Below, piece after piece: positions 48,201-59,668 of a DNA stretch of 64,000 nt. Within the stretch, counting starts at the first letter, position 1. Every line of letters starts with the position of its first letter. Both the position numbers and the translations under genes were made by a program. The stretch is from Callaeas wilsoni (Eukaryota > Chordata > Aves > Passeriformes > Callaeidae), in assembly GCA_013398955.1 (NCBI GenBank), contig VWPU01002903.1, positions 1 to 64,000 of the forward strand. The letters are read 5' to 3'. Under the pieces are notes generated by a model that saw only the letters and a list, made by a program, of their open reading frames with translations, searched no databases and was not told the origin of the DNA.

Positions 48201-48489
48201 GGGAGTCTCCATTAGTGTTGTATGAGAACCAATGCAGAGAGGAAGCAGCAGAAGTGATATTGCTTGACCAAAGGAAGAACTTCATATTTGGGAGGATCTA
48301 TACACAAGTCTGAATGAAATACACAATTATTGGCAACAAAACACTTTAGCAAAGATTATTGCCAGGATTGGAGAAGTTCCTCCAGTGCAAAGCATCCATA
48401 CAGAACAGAGACCAGCTCTTAGTCTCTCTTCTGTATCTCCCCTGACGACTTTGAGGAAAGAACAGATATAGCCTTCATATAGGAACTGT

Positions 48490-48630
48490 GGAAAAAAGGA
48501 AGTACACAGATGACACAAAGATGAAGAAGTAGCAAAATACTGTGGAGGACAAAGCCAGCATGACTATGATAAATTGGACAAGTGGTGCAAGAAGACGAAA
48601 GAATAAAGAATGAAGTGATTGATTTTTCTA
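48490..48630 (+). mobile_element. Ancient CR1-like LINE fragment, sense
   Basis: 'cagatgacacaaagatg' (48508-48524), 'gaagtagcaaaatactgtgg', 'gactatgataaattggacaa' and 'gtggtgcaagaagac' follow the order of the ORF2 segment encoding the '..DDTKM..GG..D...L..DLDKLD.W..' region in CR1-clade elements. Frames are broken, and the copy is clearly older than the other CR1 pieces. Both ends are uncertain. Confidence 0.5.
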
Positions 48631-48639
48631 TTGCTAAAT

Positions 48640-50820
48640 TGAACACCTAGCTGCAAAACAAGGGCCACAGCCTCCAAGGACTGGAGTTACAAGTGCACAC
48701 TAAGTAGGAATCCTTCTTACCAAAACCACCATATAATGCAGATTAAATTGGGTAGATGTGCTACATTTATGACAGGCAAATGGTCTGTTCTACTTCACAC
48801 TGATGACAGCCATCACTGAGTCTCCAGTTTTAAGCACTACACTTAGAGAGACAGGAAAAAAGGAGAGTAAAATAAGACACCAAGGTGCTCATTCCTGTTG
48901 TGAGTGGGGCCACTAGTGTGAGAGGGGTCAGGTTGTTGGGCACCTGAAGGGCTGGCTCCTAATGTAGCTGCCATCTCTCCCATGCTTCCCATTTCACCCA
49001 GCAGCAATGATCCATCTCCATCTTCAGACATGCTCTATCTCCCCTTACCCTCCTCTGCCTTTGATCTCTGCATAGGAAGTGCTGAATAGTTCGATTTTCA
49101 ATTCTCATGTAAGTATAACTGTACTTGAATTGTACTTTCCAAACTGGAAATACACATTGAAATCAAGGTGCACTCTTAAGCCTCAATATCCCAGGTAGAT
49201 TCATATTGCTCAAATGATAAAAAGTTTTATGATTAGCAATGCTACCAACCAAAGAGATTAAACCAATAAACTGATATTTAAGCCTTCTTGTGCTTAATCC
49301 CTGAAGGGTGGTAGTTGTACATGTTGATACAAATAAACAAATAGAAAGCAGTCTTCCTAGACTACTAGAAAAACAGTTGGATTGCATGCTACTAGAAAGA
49401 TAGTTTTGTGTTTAAAATTTGTCCAACACTTCCCGTGGAATGGTATTTGTGCTGTATTCAACCAATCATGAAATTCATGTAAACAGCCTTGAGGGAAGAA
49501 AAAAAAATTACCTAAGACACGCTGGTTCAAATATTTCAGTGCAGCAGCTTCCCATCCAATTAGATTTTCATGCCTTGGGTCAAGTTCTATATCAGATCAA
49601 GTTTTTTGTGCTGTTCTGTACACCATCAGCATTGCAATAAACACCCCATCTTTGAATTTTATGCCATGATATTTCATTTTAAAAAAAGCAAACCACTTTT
49701 CATGGAGCACTGTTACAATAATTCTATACTCTAGTTTAAACTTCTAGTTTGTATGAGCAGCATTGTCAGTCTACATGTTCCCTTACTGTATGGCTACTCT
49801 GCTAACTGCTTAATTGCTATAGCAAAATAAGTTTTAAAAAGTGAAATCTTGCATGTCATATATTAATATTTTATGTTTTATATTTTTCTTGGTTACCTTA
49901 CTATTGAAAAGGCATCATCCTAGCATATAGTGACACTAATTCATGTTGTGACCTTTGTCTGGCTTTGCTTGAAATATCATCTAAGGTTTCTGTGTGTTCA
50001 CTTCAGAGCAGAATTCTGCAGGGCCTTTCAAATAACTATATTCCACTCAATGGTGCCATTGAAATGTTGAATACATGCATTTCATTAAGCAATAAAACAA
50101 CCTATAAGATTAATTTTTGAGAAAAAAAAAATCTTTTCTATACCACAGACTTGTTTACTTCTCTTCACATTTGAGGTTTTTTACATCTTTCCAGAGATAT
50201 AGAACAGCAGAGTCCAAGACTGCCATGGTCCTCTCTGTTTCAAAGAACTAATGTGGCTCAGGTATTACTCCAACATTTCCAGAAGGATCATTTGTCTTCT
50301 TCTCTTTCTAAATTCAATGTTGATCTAAATTAAGGTTATGAGCATCTTCAGAGGGGAAAAAAAAAAAGAAACAAAGTTTTAAGGGGGTCAGTGCCCACTT
50401 TTCACTCTGTCGCATTTTTAAAGACATCCACTACTCCCACATCAGAGTGGTTTGATGCCTCACTGAGAGGAAGGGAGACAGAAAAGTAGGTGGGATGGGA
50501 AACCAAACACGTCCTCCTAGTCCAGAGCCAGCTGGCTCAGTCCCAAGACTGAATTTTTCAGGAGTGAACCAGTAACACTTCTCCACATAGAAGTAGTAGA
50601 GAACTTTTCTTTTTCCTGTATGTCCTCCACCTGTGGATGTACCCTCTCAACTTTTGGCAAGTCTGTGGTTACAACACAAAGAACTAAAAATAGTAATGTT
50701 TTCATCAGCTTCACCCTGCCTAGTACAATTTGACCCAAACTGCCATTACTTCAGGGAGCTTGAGCACACACAGATTCAGAACAAGAACAGACACTTTATG
50801 GAGGTGGATGCTTACCTTAT
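48640..50820. other. Non-coding stretch, no gene recognised
   Basis: AT-rich sequence with A/T runs (for example 50127-50136 and 50359-50368). A GC-richer bit at about 48900-48960 gives no recognisable product. No repeats or exons recognised. Confidence 0.55.
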
Positions 50821-50954
50821 CACACAGAATAGTTAGGGTTGGAAGGGACCTCTGGAGATCATCTAGTCCAACCCTCCTGCCAAAGCAGAGTCACCTAGAG
50901 CTGCTGACATAGGAACCATCCTGGTGGACTTTGAATGTCTGGACCCTCTCCAGT
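50821..50954 (-). mobile_element. CR1 LINE fragment, antisense, very short
   Basis: The plus strand reads 'cagaatagttagggttgg', then 'ggacctctggagatcatcta' and 'gtccaaccctcctgccaaag', ending near 'gactttgaatgtctgg' and 'accctctccagt'. This is the 3' end of a CR1 subfamily with the 'cctctggagatcatctag' word, different from its neighbour ('ccttaaaaaccacctgg'). It directly abuts the next CR1 at 50955. Either this copy was always short, or the next insertion removed its remainder; no continuation was found beyond 51812. Confidence 0.9.
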
Positions 50955-51812
50955 ATCATAGAACAGTTTGGGTTGGAAGGCACCTTAAAAACCACCTGGT
51001 TCCCAACCCCTTTCCATGGTCAGAGACACCTTTCCCTAGACCAGGTTGCTAAAAGCCCCACGCAGCCTGGCCTTGAACTCTTCCTGGGATGAGGCACCAG
51101 CTACCCCTTTGGGCAACCTGTTCCAGTACTTCACCACCCTCACAGTAAAGAATTTCTTCCTAATATCTAATCTAAACCTACTCGCTTTCAGTTCAAAGCC
51201 ATTGTCCCTTGCCCTGTCACTACAGGCCCTTGTAAAAGGGTCTTTATCTGTCTTGTGAGTCCCCCTTTACATAGTGGAAGGACACAATAATGTCACCCCA
51301 AAGCCTTCTCTTTTTCGGACTGAACAATCCAAATTCTCTCAGTCTTTCCTCATTGGAGAGGGGCTTCATCACTCTAATTATCTTGTTGGCCTTCCTCTGG
51401 ACTCATCTCAACAGGTCAATGCCCTTTCTGTGCTGAGGACCTCACAGCTGGATGCAGTATTCCGGGTGGGTTCTCACCGGACCAGAATAGAGGAGCAGAA
51501 TCCCCTCTCTTGCTCTGCTGACTACGCTGCTTTTAATGCAACCCGGGATACGTTTGGCTTTCTGGGCTGTGAGTGCACATGGCTGGGTCATGTCCAGCCT
51601 CTCATCCACCAGCACTTCCAAGTCATCCTCAGCAGGGCTGCTCTTGATCTGTTCACCCCCAGCCTGTGTTGATATCGCGAGTTGTCCTGACCCGGGTGCA
51701 GGCACCTGGCATTGGGTCATCTTAGAAGACATGAGATTCCCGTGGACTCACTTCTTGAGCTATCCAGGCCCCTCTGAATGGCATCCTGTCCTTCAAGTGT
51801 GTCTGCGTCTCT
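50955..51812 (-). mobile_element. CR1 LINE fragment, antisense, longest copy in the window
   Basis: The plus strand opens with the reversed 3' end ('atcatagaacagtttggg', 'ccttaaaaaccacctgg'). It proceeds through 'agacacctttccctagacc', 'cctgttccagtacttcacc', 'aatttcttcctaatatctaa', 'cacaataatgtcaccccaaa', 'ccttctctttttcgg' and 'ctcagtctttcctcattgg'. It then enters the ORF2 coding part, fading at about 51812 after 'cctctgaatggcatcctg'. About 860 bases remain of an element normally several kilobases long. Several CpGs survive around 51450-51560, so this is probably the youngest CR1 here. It is 5'-truncated and cannot move by itself. Confidence 0.95.
51442..51732 (-). pseudogene. CR1 ORF2 C-terminal remnant, best preserved
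   Basis: A 96-codon minus-strand frame covers the region just after the reverse-transcriptase core of CR1 ORF2. Diagnostic pieces are DDLEVLVDERLDMTQ, CALTAQKAKRIPGCI, SSVVSRAREG and THPEYCIQL. The catalytic reverse-transcriptase box and the endonuclease are not present because of 5' truncation. The frame ends at the start of the region coding for the WxPQ...LLERVQ tail. It is a non-functional fossil. Two 132-codon plus-strand frames over the same DNA are antisense shadows. Confidence 0.9.
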
Positions 51813-54350
51813 CTTGTACTGCAGAGCAACAGGACACAACACTGCAGGCTCCCCACGAGTGTTTTTGCCTTGCAAGGCCAAAATACACAGAATGTGGTAA
51901 GTCGTTTGCCATGATTTCTGGCTTTCGTATGTGAATGCTGCTTACAATATTCCAGTTTACATTATGATCTTATTCTTTTCACAGTCATTCAGCATTTGGC
52001 CTGAGCAACTGCAACAAGTTCTAATAGACACTGGACACCTCACAGTATCCATCACTGACTTTTTTTTTAAAATAGATAAATCTCTGTCCTTGCATTAAGC
52101 AGAACATGGAGACTTTCCATTACAGTTTTCTCCAGTAATACAGCAAGAGGCTTGCTGCTCTTAAGCACAATGACATTTTACGCAAACCTGGGCTGTGCAC
52201 AAGAACACTGGGCAGAAGTCAGGGCCTTCTCAAAAAGGCCCACAAAAAAACCCAGTTAAAAGAATAGCTGACAAAACAAAAAGAATCAGGTACTCGGTAA
52301 TAGCTAGTTGAAATGCTGCTTCATTTTACAATTCTCTAATGAAGTGTACTATAACACAGTGACCGAAATAACTTTAGGTAATGGGACTACCTCTATTAAT
52401 CTACTTATAAGGAAGCTGTTCATTAATTAGGGTGGACAGAGCAATCACAGGGTTGCTGAACAAAAGCAATACCAATTCACACTGTTGACAAGTATCTAAT
52501 TAGAAATTAATGGCAGAAAACTGTCCAAATATATAAGCCCCATCTATCAGAGAAGCACATAGCACAGGTGTACATAATGAGAGAACCCAACACATCCATC
52601 TTCAAAATAGATTCCTGAATCTGTTTAAAAAGCATTAGCCCTTCATTACACAACTAGTTCAAAGCAAGAGCCTTGTTAAAATAGTCTCATTACTTCAATT
52701 GTGAGTCCTTCATAAACCTCCAAATTTTTACTTACTTGAAGATTAAGAACTCCAAATCCACCAAACAAAAAAAAAACCCTCCAAACCACAACCTGGCAAC
52801 CTAACCTAAACCAAACTAAAGCACAAAACCCACCCAAACCTATCAGGATTTATAGTAACAATACTCAGGAATTACCAAGCACTCTCAGCAAAGTCGGTTA
52901 GGAAAGAGGATTTTTGGAACTCCTCAATGTTTCTCTGTACAATAAGGAGAATATAGTCTAACCCAACTTATTTAGGAGAGGCCTTTACACCTTGGGACAG
53001 CACACTAAGAAAAATTATTTATGCAAGACTAATCTAACTAGTTGTACATGTGCTTAACTATCTGGATTTATTTGGGTTTTTGTTTAAACTTTGAGAAAAT
53101 TGAATATCTGACATTCGTATTTTCTGTCATCCATCTCAAGCAGGGCACAACAAACACTTCATAAACAGTTTATTCATCTGGAAATGCTGATATGCTTTAA
53201 AGATTGAAAGACCAAGGGCTTGATAAGCAAGCATATTGCAGTGCATATCTTACCTCCTCAAAAATTTTTTTATTTTTTAATAATAAGCCACATTTATTAA
53301 TCCCATATCTCCTAACACATCATGTGGAACTAAGTAATTAGTACAACATTTTTCATAAGCTATGTTAATAAACTCTAGCATCTCTGTGCATGCTTTGGGA
53401 GAAATTCAATAAGCAAAAGGACTAAAACTTCCAAACCACGTTTGAGAAATTAATATCTGAGGCAATTTGTCTTCCCTCACAAAAAACTTTAAGCCTGTCT
53501 TTCATTCATAATGTCCTAGAGAAGGAGGGAGACCTGACTTGATCTCTTTGCAGGTTCTGGGAGTGCGACTGGGCAGGACTGCTCACCTCTGGGGACCACA
53601 AAGATATGTTTATTCCGTTGAGGTGTGTTAGCCTTCTCAAACAGGGCAGGGATCTCTGCCCTTCAAAAGTCCTAGACACTGACAAAGCCAAGGTCCATCA
53701 GGAAAATAGTGTATATTGACAGTGTTGATGACTTGAGATAGCTTCCTCATACTCAAGGTGCTCTTTCCCACACAATGCTAATAGTCTGTACTTGTGAGGA
53801 GTAGGACTTTGGCACTCTCTTGATCCCTCTCCTAGCTTTGTTCCTGTGACTGATTAAGATTCACAGCAAATGACGTTGGTATAAGGCATGTGTGGTGAGG
53901 CACCTGAAGAGAATTTTGTAGATCCTTTGGACTAGGCAACATTTTCTGGCTGTATTTTACATGCAGATGTTTGGGTGTTCAGCCCCAGAGCTTTTCAGTT
54001 TGTGCTCTAGTTTTTTTTTAGGATGAACAAGAAAGGGTTTGGTTCTTCTTTTTTAAACTGAAGATTTCTTTTTAGTAGGTATCTGTGTTCTGATCTTCAG
54101 CTGTCCAGAACTTGTTTCTACTAGTGCAATATACTTCTCACAGGCAGAAGCAGCCTCTGCTATAAGGGAAGGGCAACACCCAGGCCAGATCCTGAAGGTG
54201 GCAGGAAGGTAGCCTGCACCCATTTGGAGGCACAGACAGACTCCATCTGCATCCTACAGAGCACACAGGTGCAGTAGCACTCACTCGGTTATTTCTGAAC
54301 CCTTGGCTCAGGTACTGGCTTTTCATTTACATGAAGGACAATGCTGACAA
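51813..54350. other. Non-coding stretch, no gene recognised
   Basis: AT-rich sequence. It includes an A/C-rich block at 52752-52845, in which the plus strand is almost free of G and T. A GC-richer bit at 53505-53690 gives a 61-codon minus-strand frame without features. No other repeats or exons recognised. Confidence 0.55.
52752..52845. repeat. A/C-rich low-complexity block
   Basis: About 90 bases with very few G or T on the plus strand, including a run of ten A and words such as 'cctaacctaaacc'. The strand asymmetry stands out, but there is no regular unit and it is not a true telomeric array. Confidence 0.65.
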
Positions 54351-54355
54351 GCTGG
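54351..54355. repeat. Left target-site duplication of the solo LTR
   Basis: GCTGG immediately before the LTR's TG. The same five bases follow its terminal CA at 54989-54993. Five-base duplications fit ERV integrases of the ERVL or ERV-K-like groups. Confidence 0.75.
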
Positions 54356-54988
54356 TGGGTTTTTTTCAGCTGAAATAGAAGTAATTTTCTTCTATGTAAC
54401 TGGTAAAGTGCTATGTTACAGATTTAGTATGAGAATAATGTTGATAACACACTGCTGTTTTAGTTGTTGCTAGGTAGTGCTTCCTCTGAATTAAAGTATT
54501 TTCTGTTCCCCAGCCTCTGTCACAACACCAGCAGGGAGCACAGCCAGAACAGGTGACCTGAACAGACCAAAGGGATATACCATGCCATGGAATGTCCTTC
54601 TCACTATATAAACTGAGGGCAATTGACTGGGAGCCACAGAGAGCTGCTAAGGGACAGGTTGGGCATTGATCAGCGGGTGTGAGAAACTGTATTGTGCATC
54701 ACTTGTTCCTCTTGGGTTTTACTCCTCTCTTTTCATCACAGGTTTGTTGGGTGGGGGTTTTTTTGGTTTTTCTGTTGGTATTTTTTTTGTCGGTATTTTT
54801 TTTGTCGTTGTTGTTTTTTTGGTTTTTTTTTTAGGTTGGTTGGGGTTTTTTTTTTTGTTTCTATTATTAAACTTATCTCAACCCACAAGGATTACCTTTA
54901 CTTTCTGATTCTCCTCTTCCCTGGAGAGAGGGGCAGTGAGCAAGCAGTTGTGTGGTACTTGATGGACAGCTGGGGTTAAACCATGACA
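54356..54988 (+). mobile_element. Solo LTR of an avian endogenous retrovirus
   Basis: The 633-base block starts TGGG and ends GACA. It has a TATA box (TATATAAA, 54605-54612) about 250 bases in and a polyadenylation-type ATTAAA at 54866-54871, giving U3-R-U5 order on the plus strand. Words such as 'tttagtatgagaataatg' and 'ttgataacacactg' (54424-54453), 'ggattacctttactttctg' and 'ggggttaaaccatgaca' at the end match, from memory, a dispersed LTR family seen in many birds. No gag, pol or env lies beside it, so it is a solo LTR left by recombination between two LTRs. U3 is degraded, and the TG start replaces a probable original TGTC. ERVL assignment is tentative. Confidence 0.88.
54739..54857. 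repeat. T/G-rich low-complexity tract inside the LTR
   Basis: Long T runs are broken by GG and GTC. It includes a perfect tandem pair of the 15-mer GGTATTTTTTTTGTC at 54777-54791 and 54792-54806. It lies in the R region just before the ATTAAA signal, where related LTRs carry variable A/T microsatellites. Open frames across it code only F/G-rich nonsense. Confidence 0.75.
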
Positions 54989-54993
54989 GCTGG
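54989..54993. repeat. Right target-site duplication of the solo LTR
   Basis: GCTGG directly after the LTR's terminal CA, identical to 54351-54355. Confidence 0.75.
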
Positions 54994-56724
54994 GTAACTT
55001 CTCCTAGCCTGGAGGCCAAACCACTCTGCAGTTAGCTAAGCACCACTTACACTGTAACCCAAATGGAGATTTCACAGCTTTTTACCTTGCTTACAGAAGC
55101 ACGCAGTAGAAACATTCAGCTTTTCAGCACTGCTGTTTACAGGTGTCTTAAATCAAGGCCAGTAAGTAAGGCCCCTCCCTTGCTGTGCTTTGCGCACCTT
55201 TTGTGGGCTACAGAATGCGGTGACCTCCTGTCCTGGCTCTGTGATACTTGGTTAAGAGAGAACCAATGCAGACTTTTTCCAGCTCTCTGAAGCTGAGCAG
55301 AGAAAGAAGAGAAACCTGTATTTTCCATACTACTGTAGCCCATACTGCTTCATGCTTGAAATTAAAGATGGGGGAGGAGGCAGAGGGAAAACAGACAGAC
55401 CACTAACTGTGAATGTGATCTCACCAATTTACTTTTTGCATTAATGTGAACATTTCCCTCTGTTTAAGTGCTGTACAGCTTTACTTCATTATTTGCAGCT
55501 AACTGTGATGATGGAAGATAATGATTCCACACTGTAAATTAGATCCTATTATATGAGTTGTTTCAGATTGTCATCTTGACACTAAGACAATGTTAAAGTT
55601 TTACAAGCAGACAGGAAATTTGCTCTTTTACTTTGGAAACTCTAAGCAAAATTTTGCTTTTTCAAAATGCATGCATTCATGAATGTCTAAACAAATCAAT
55701 TTCCCCATGGACATGCATCATTTATCAAACATACTGGAGAATCTGATCCTGCAATCCCTGTCACACAACAGTCCCACTGGAGGCCAGTAAGGCCATTCTC
55801 AGAGCTACAAGACCAGGCCTTTGCTAGCAAACAAGCAGGCAAACAACGATTTTGCAGACTACACTAAACCCACTCTCCTGAAATATCCTGAGTTTCCAAA
55901 AGTGACCTCTGGATAAGCCCTCACTGCTGATCTGTCCTGACAATTTGGCAATAACCTCCAATCTCAGCATTTCAGAATTGCAAGTAGAGATTGAGAAGAT
56001 GATCTGTCTCTCTACAGTATGAGAGTATGGTATATTTATATCAGAGATGTAGCTCATACTAAGAAAAAGGCACATCTAGAAACAGCTAAAAAAGGGGTAG
56101 AGAAAAAAGGAAAGGAGATGGCATTGAAAGGCAATGGAGAACAGAAGGAAGAGAACATGAGCTGCAGTCAGATACAAGAGGAGTGGTGCTGCCCCGATTA
56201 TTTATCTTTGGGTACAAGCCATGGACAGGGTGAAAGCAGGAAGATGCGTGGTCCATTCCCGTGCATAAGCAGCCTGACACCACACCAGCAGCTGCTACTA
56301 TCAGGAGCAGTGGTAACCAAGCAAATCTTCATGTGCATGCATGTTCTGATGTAACTCCTCGCACCTACTTTTACTGGAATACCCACATAAATTCTGCTTG
56401 TACTATAAATCAGTGCAATTTGGGATAATTGTTTTCTCTCCCATTAAATCTTCAAGTGCTTCTGAAAGTGCTAACAGGAAGCTGCATAGTTAACAGCTAT
56501 CCAGGCAGCACATATTTCACTGAATTAACATCTCCAGATGACCCAGCATTGTTCTTGAACAAAGATTGGTAGGGTAAACATGGTCAGATTAATAAAGTTT
56601 CCTTCAGAGAAAAAATAAGCCAATTCTCTACATGGGCAATGAAGACATGAGGGCTTTTGAAGAGTGCTCCAGAGTCCGTCACCAAGTCACTGCCTGTGGA
56701 GTTCATCTTCTGAAAGGCCCCAGC
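54994..56724. other. Non-coding stretch, no gene recognised
   Basis: AT-rich sequence with a purine-rich part at about 56060-56160. Frames around 56019-56386 on both strands overlap and have no domains. No repeats recognised. Confidence 0.55.
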
Positions 56725-57345
56725 GGCCATGAAGGACGAGCAGCTGAATGTGAGCCAGCAGCATGCCCTGGCAGCACAGAAGGTTATACAGCAATCTTGG
56801 GCTGCTGGTATCAGAAGTACAGTCAGCACACCAAGAGAGGGGATGACCCCTTTCAGATAAGTACTTCTTATGTTGCATTTGTAATACTGTGCACAGATTT
56901 TGGGTCCCCCAACACAGGTGTTCAGCAAAGGACCACTAGGTTGGTCAGGGTTAGAGCATCTGCCCCCTGAGGAGAGGTTGAAGGACCAAGGCATGTTTAA
57001 CCTGAAGACAACACAGCTCCAGGGCCATTTAACAGGAGACCCTCAGTACCTATGAGGTTACCCAGTAAATGGAGGCATTCTCCCCACAGTAGCACACAGT
57101 GGGAAGACATTGGGCATAAGGAGAAGTGAGAGGCACAGACTAGATTCAAAAAGATTTTTGTACCCTGAAAACAGCTGTGCACTGATCCAGATTGGCAAGG
57201 GAGGCAGTGCAGGATATGTCTTGCAGTTTTCAAGACCAGAAATCCCCTAGTAGTCTGATCTGATCACTCTGCTTGGAACAGAGGGCTGAACCAGAGACCT
57301 GCTGAAGTCCCTTTCAACCTCAACTATCCATCCTACAATACATTT
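56725..57345 (+). mobile_element. CR1 LINE fragment, sense, older copy
   Basis: In the sense direction: 'gacgagcagctgaatgtgag' and 'ccagcagcatgccctgg' (56734-56771), corresponding to the ORF2 words (L)NVSQQCAL; then 'cagattttgggtccccc'; 'cccctgaggagaggttgaag' (56964-56983); a long, diverged 3' part; and 'gctgaagtccctttcaacc' then 'ccatcctacaat' at the end (57301-57342). The coding part is broken by stops and indels. More diverged than the 50.9-kb copy, so older. Confidence 0.85.
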
Positions 57346-59000
57346 TGTCTGCTGTCCCTACTCTCAGTGCAGCTTTTTTCCATATGTGTCCATGAAACAC
57401 AAACTAACCTTGAAAAGCAAGAGTACTCCAGTTTGTCACCTTCACAGTAACTCCACCTCCATGTCATAGTCCCACTGCTTACCCAGGGGACTGCTCAAGC
57501 TGGTAGCTCATCTTCCTTTGGGGTGAACAAGCAGGTCTCTAGCCTAGCAACTGGGGTAATAACTCGAAGCTGAGAGCTGTTGATCCTGGAACAGAAGGGG
57601 CTCAGGTCCAGATCTCCTGCTTCCCAGAGAGGAGATGAACAGAAATAGCAGCAATACCACTGACTGCTGTAGTGTTGGGTTAGGAGATGGACATGAACCT
57701 ACTGGTTTCTCCAGCAAAACTGAGAGACTAAGTGGACTTTAGGTCTGCCTCAAGAGCAAACTGGCTAATAATGAACAAGAACACCCAGGTCTGGATTATA
57801 AGCTTTCCTCTGCAGCTGAAGAGAAGGCTCTGTTGAACTTCAGGGATCATCACTGCCAGATGACACCATGAAGGGGCAGACTGAAGAGATTTCTTGGGTG
57901 CAGGAGAAAAGATGTCACCTAAGATGGACTTAGGCCCCTCTGTAGGCAATCCATAGCTTTCAGTGGTTTGGGGTGGAGAACTTGTCAAAATTCAATTCTC
58001 ATGGCACAGCAAAGCTCTCAGAAGAAAGAAAAATCTCAGACTTATATTTAGCAAGTGAGCAATGAAGTAAAATGGCATAGCAAATGCTGACGGTAGTGGT
58101 GAGGCTGTGGGGGTGGGAAGGGGGCGTGAAAACTGGCAAGAGCTTCAGAAGAACGAGTTTTGGTATTTCAATTTAAGAGGTAAAGGCTAGATGCTCTGCA
58201 GCAGGTACTGAAATTCTAGTGCTGTAGAAATTTAAACATCATCTGAGCTTTCTCCCATCTCCCACCCCTCTGTCTTGTTTGAAAAATATTTACAAGGGGG
58301 TGAAAGGCAACCTTCAGACGTGTGACCATAGCTGTGTGTTGATGGTTTCTATAAATATGGGTTTGCTGAAGCACTAAACTATGTTCTGCTGCAGTATGGC
58401 ATTATGGCTTCTGCTCAGCAAAAGCTGTTCCTATTCTCATTTCAGACCCCTGCTAGTGTTGGCATCTGGCTCTTAGCTACATGACTTTTTTGCCCTCCAT
58501 CATCAGAGCAGAGAAAAGCAAATACTCTCAAATCAAGCTTTGGCTGTAAAGAACTAAGTTTGGGTTTGTAGCACAGACCTACATAATCGACAACAAAACA
58601 GAAGTGATTTTAAAAGTCTGATGATTCCAGACTTTCTTTTGGGCACAGCAAATAATTTTATGCTTAGTCATCATTCATTTTGTGGTTTTGTCTGTGTCCA
58701 CTCAGTTCTCTGGACCACAGACAGCGCAGTGCAGAAAATTTGCATTTTATTTCCCCTCTCCCCTTTTCACAGCTTACTCCTTCCCTTTTTTCAATAGTCC
58801 TGCCACCTGCATGTATGCAGTAGATCCATTTGAAACCCAATTGCCCTGGGATACAAGCAGAAGTTTATATGCACAGCTCTTCAGTGGTGGCAGGAGGCTT
58901 GCAAAAAACTGCACAGTTTTTTTTCTCCCACAAAAATCATCTCTCTTTTACACCTTCTCCATACTGTGGAGTGGCAAGTCCAGTCCACATCACAAAGAGA
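57346..59000. other. Non-coding stretch, no gene recognised
   Basis: Mixed AT-rich DNA with a G-rich tract at 58091-58126. A 154-codon plus-strand frame starting at 58682 has no homology I recognise, no domain and no regular composition. No exon or RNA gene seen. Confidence 0.5.
58091..58126. repeat. G-rich tract, weak G-quadruplex potential
   Basis: Runs G5, G3 and G5 with short spacers ('gtgggggtgggaagggggcg'). Only three long runs are present, so a stable quadruplex would need a two-layer or bulged form. Confidence 0.4.
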
Positions 59001-59155
59001 GAAACTTGGTTATCCTAAATATAGGAAAGGGGTTGCACAGAGATGTTCTGGAGAAATTATTTGTATTTTATAGTGATAGGCTCAAAACAAAATGGCTGAA
59101 ACACCTAAAAAAAAGTCTGCAGTTTGAGTTATACATAGAATCATAAGCCAGGAAA
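59000..59155 (+). mobile_element. Possible ancient CR1 fragment
   Basis: 'tagtgataggctcaaaac' then 'aaaatggctgaaacacctaa' (59072-59106) resembles the CR1 tail words 'gtgataggac...aaatggcttcaaac...aaa'. The rest is too diverged to align confidently. Confidence 0.25.
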
Positions 59156-59668
59156 TATTATTTTTGCTTGATTGCCTCATCATCTTCTTCCATTTAAAAA
59201 TCAAATGAAGTCAATAAAGCATGCAAGTGTAAGACTCAAAACTTCCATTTTATTCATCCTTTTCTTCTCTTCCCTTCTTCCACTACTAAGTACTCTATTT
59301 TTCTCCTTTAAATGGAAAGAGAATTTGTTATGTGCTTATCTTAGTCATATTTGAGCTGTAAAAAAAAAACCCAAAACAATATTTTCCATGTGCTTTGTTT
59401 TAGAGCTTCTTCAGTTCACACATTGTAGGTTCACAAAGCCTAATCTGATCACCATGCAGATTATTTCAGACTAAATAGTATCGTGTGGTTCTGGACATGT
59501 CCACCCATGAAGTAACCTCACGCCTGACCTAGAAGCAAAAATTACTTCCAAATTCCATTTTTCTAAAGGCCTTCCTGCTTTGGCATCTATGCTGACTTGC
59601 ATTGGTAATTTGGGGAACAGCCAAGAGGGAGATTGGTTTGGTTTTTTCTTTTTAAATCTTCTTCCCAG

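Larger units (their letters stand above)
39925..48489. other. Non-coding stretch with possible SINE scraps
   Basis: AT-rich DNA without recognised exons. Possible short MIR-like scraps are at 40437-40490 and 42219-42290. A (TTTA)n run is at 41951-41969. A small bulged hairpin (AGTCCCA/TGGGACT) is at 44292-44314. At 48060-48110, 'ggttacaccttgtttggat' faintly recalls a CR1 ORF2 block ('aggccacacctggagtactg'), but this is too weak to annotate. Frames up to 96 codons have no domains. Confidence 0.5.

Noticed and set aside
51274..51934. Two 132-codon plus-strand frames
   Set aside because: They are antisense shadows of the CR1 ORF2 remnant on the minus strand, a common source of false genes in birds.
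52787..52815. Telomere-like words such as 'cctaacctaaacc'
   Set aside because: No regular CCCTAA array; they are part of a general A/C-rich block.
54666..54979. Frames rich in F and G over the T/G tract
   Set aside because: They are translations of low-complexity LTR DNA, not membrane proteins.
58682..59146. 154-codon plus-strand frame
   Set aside because: No motif, signal peptide or repeat structure, and its tail overlaps a possible CR1 scrap. Within chance length.
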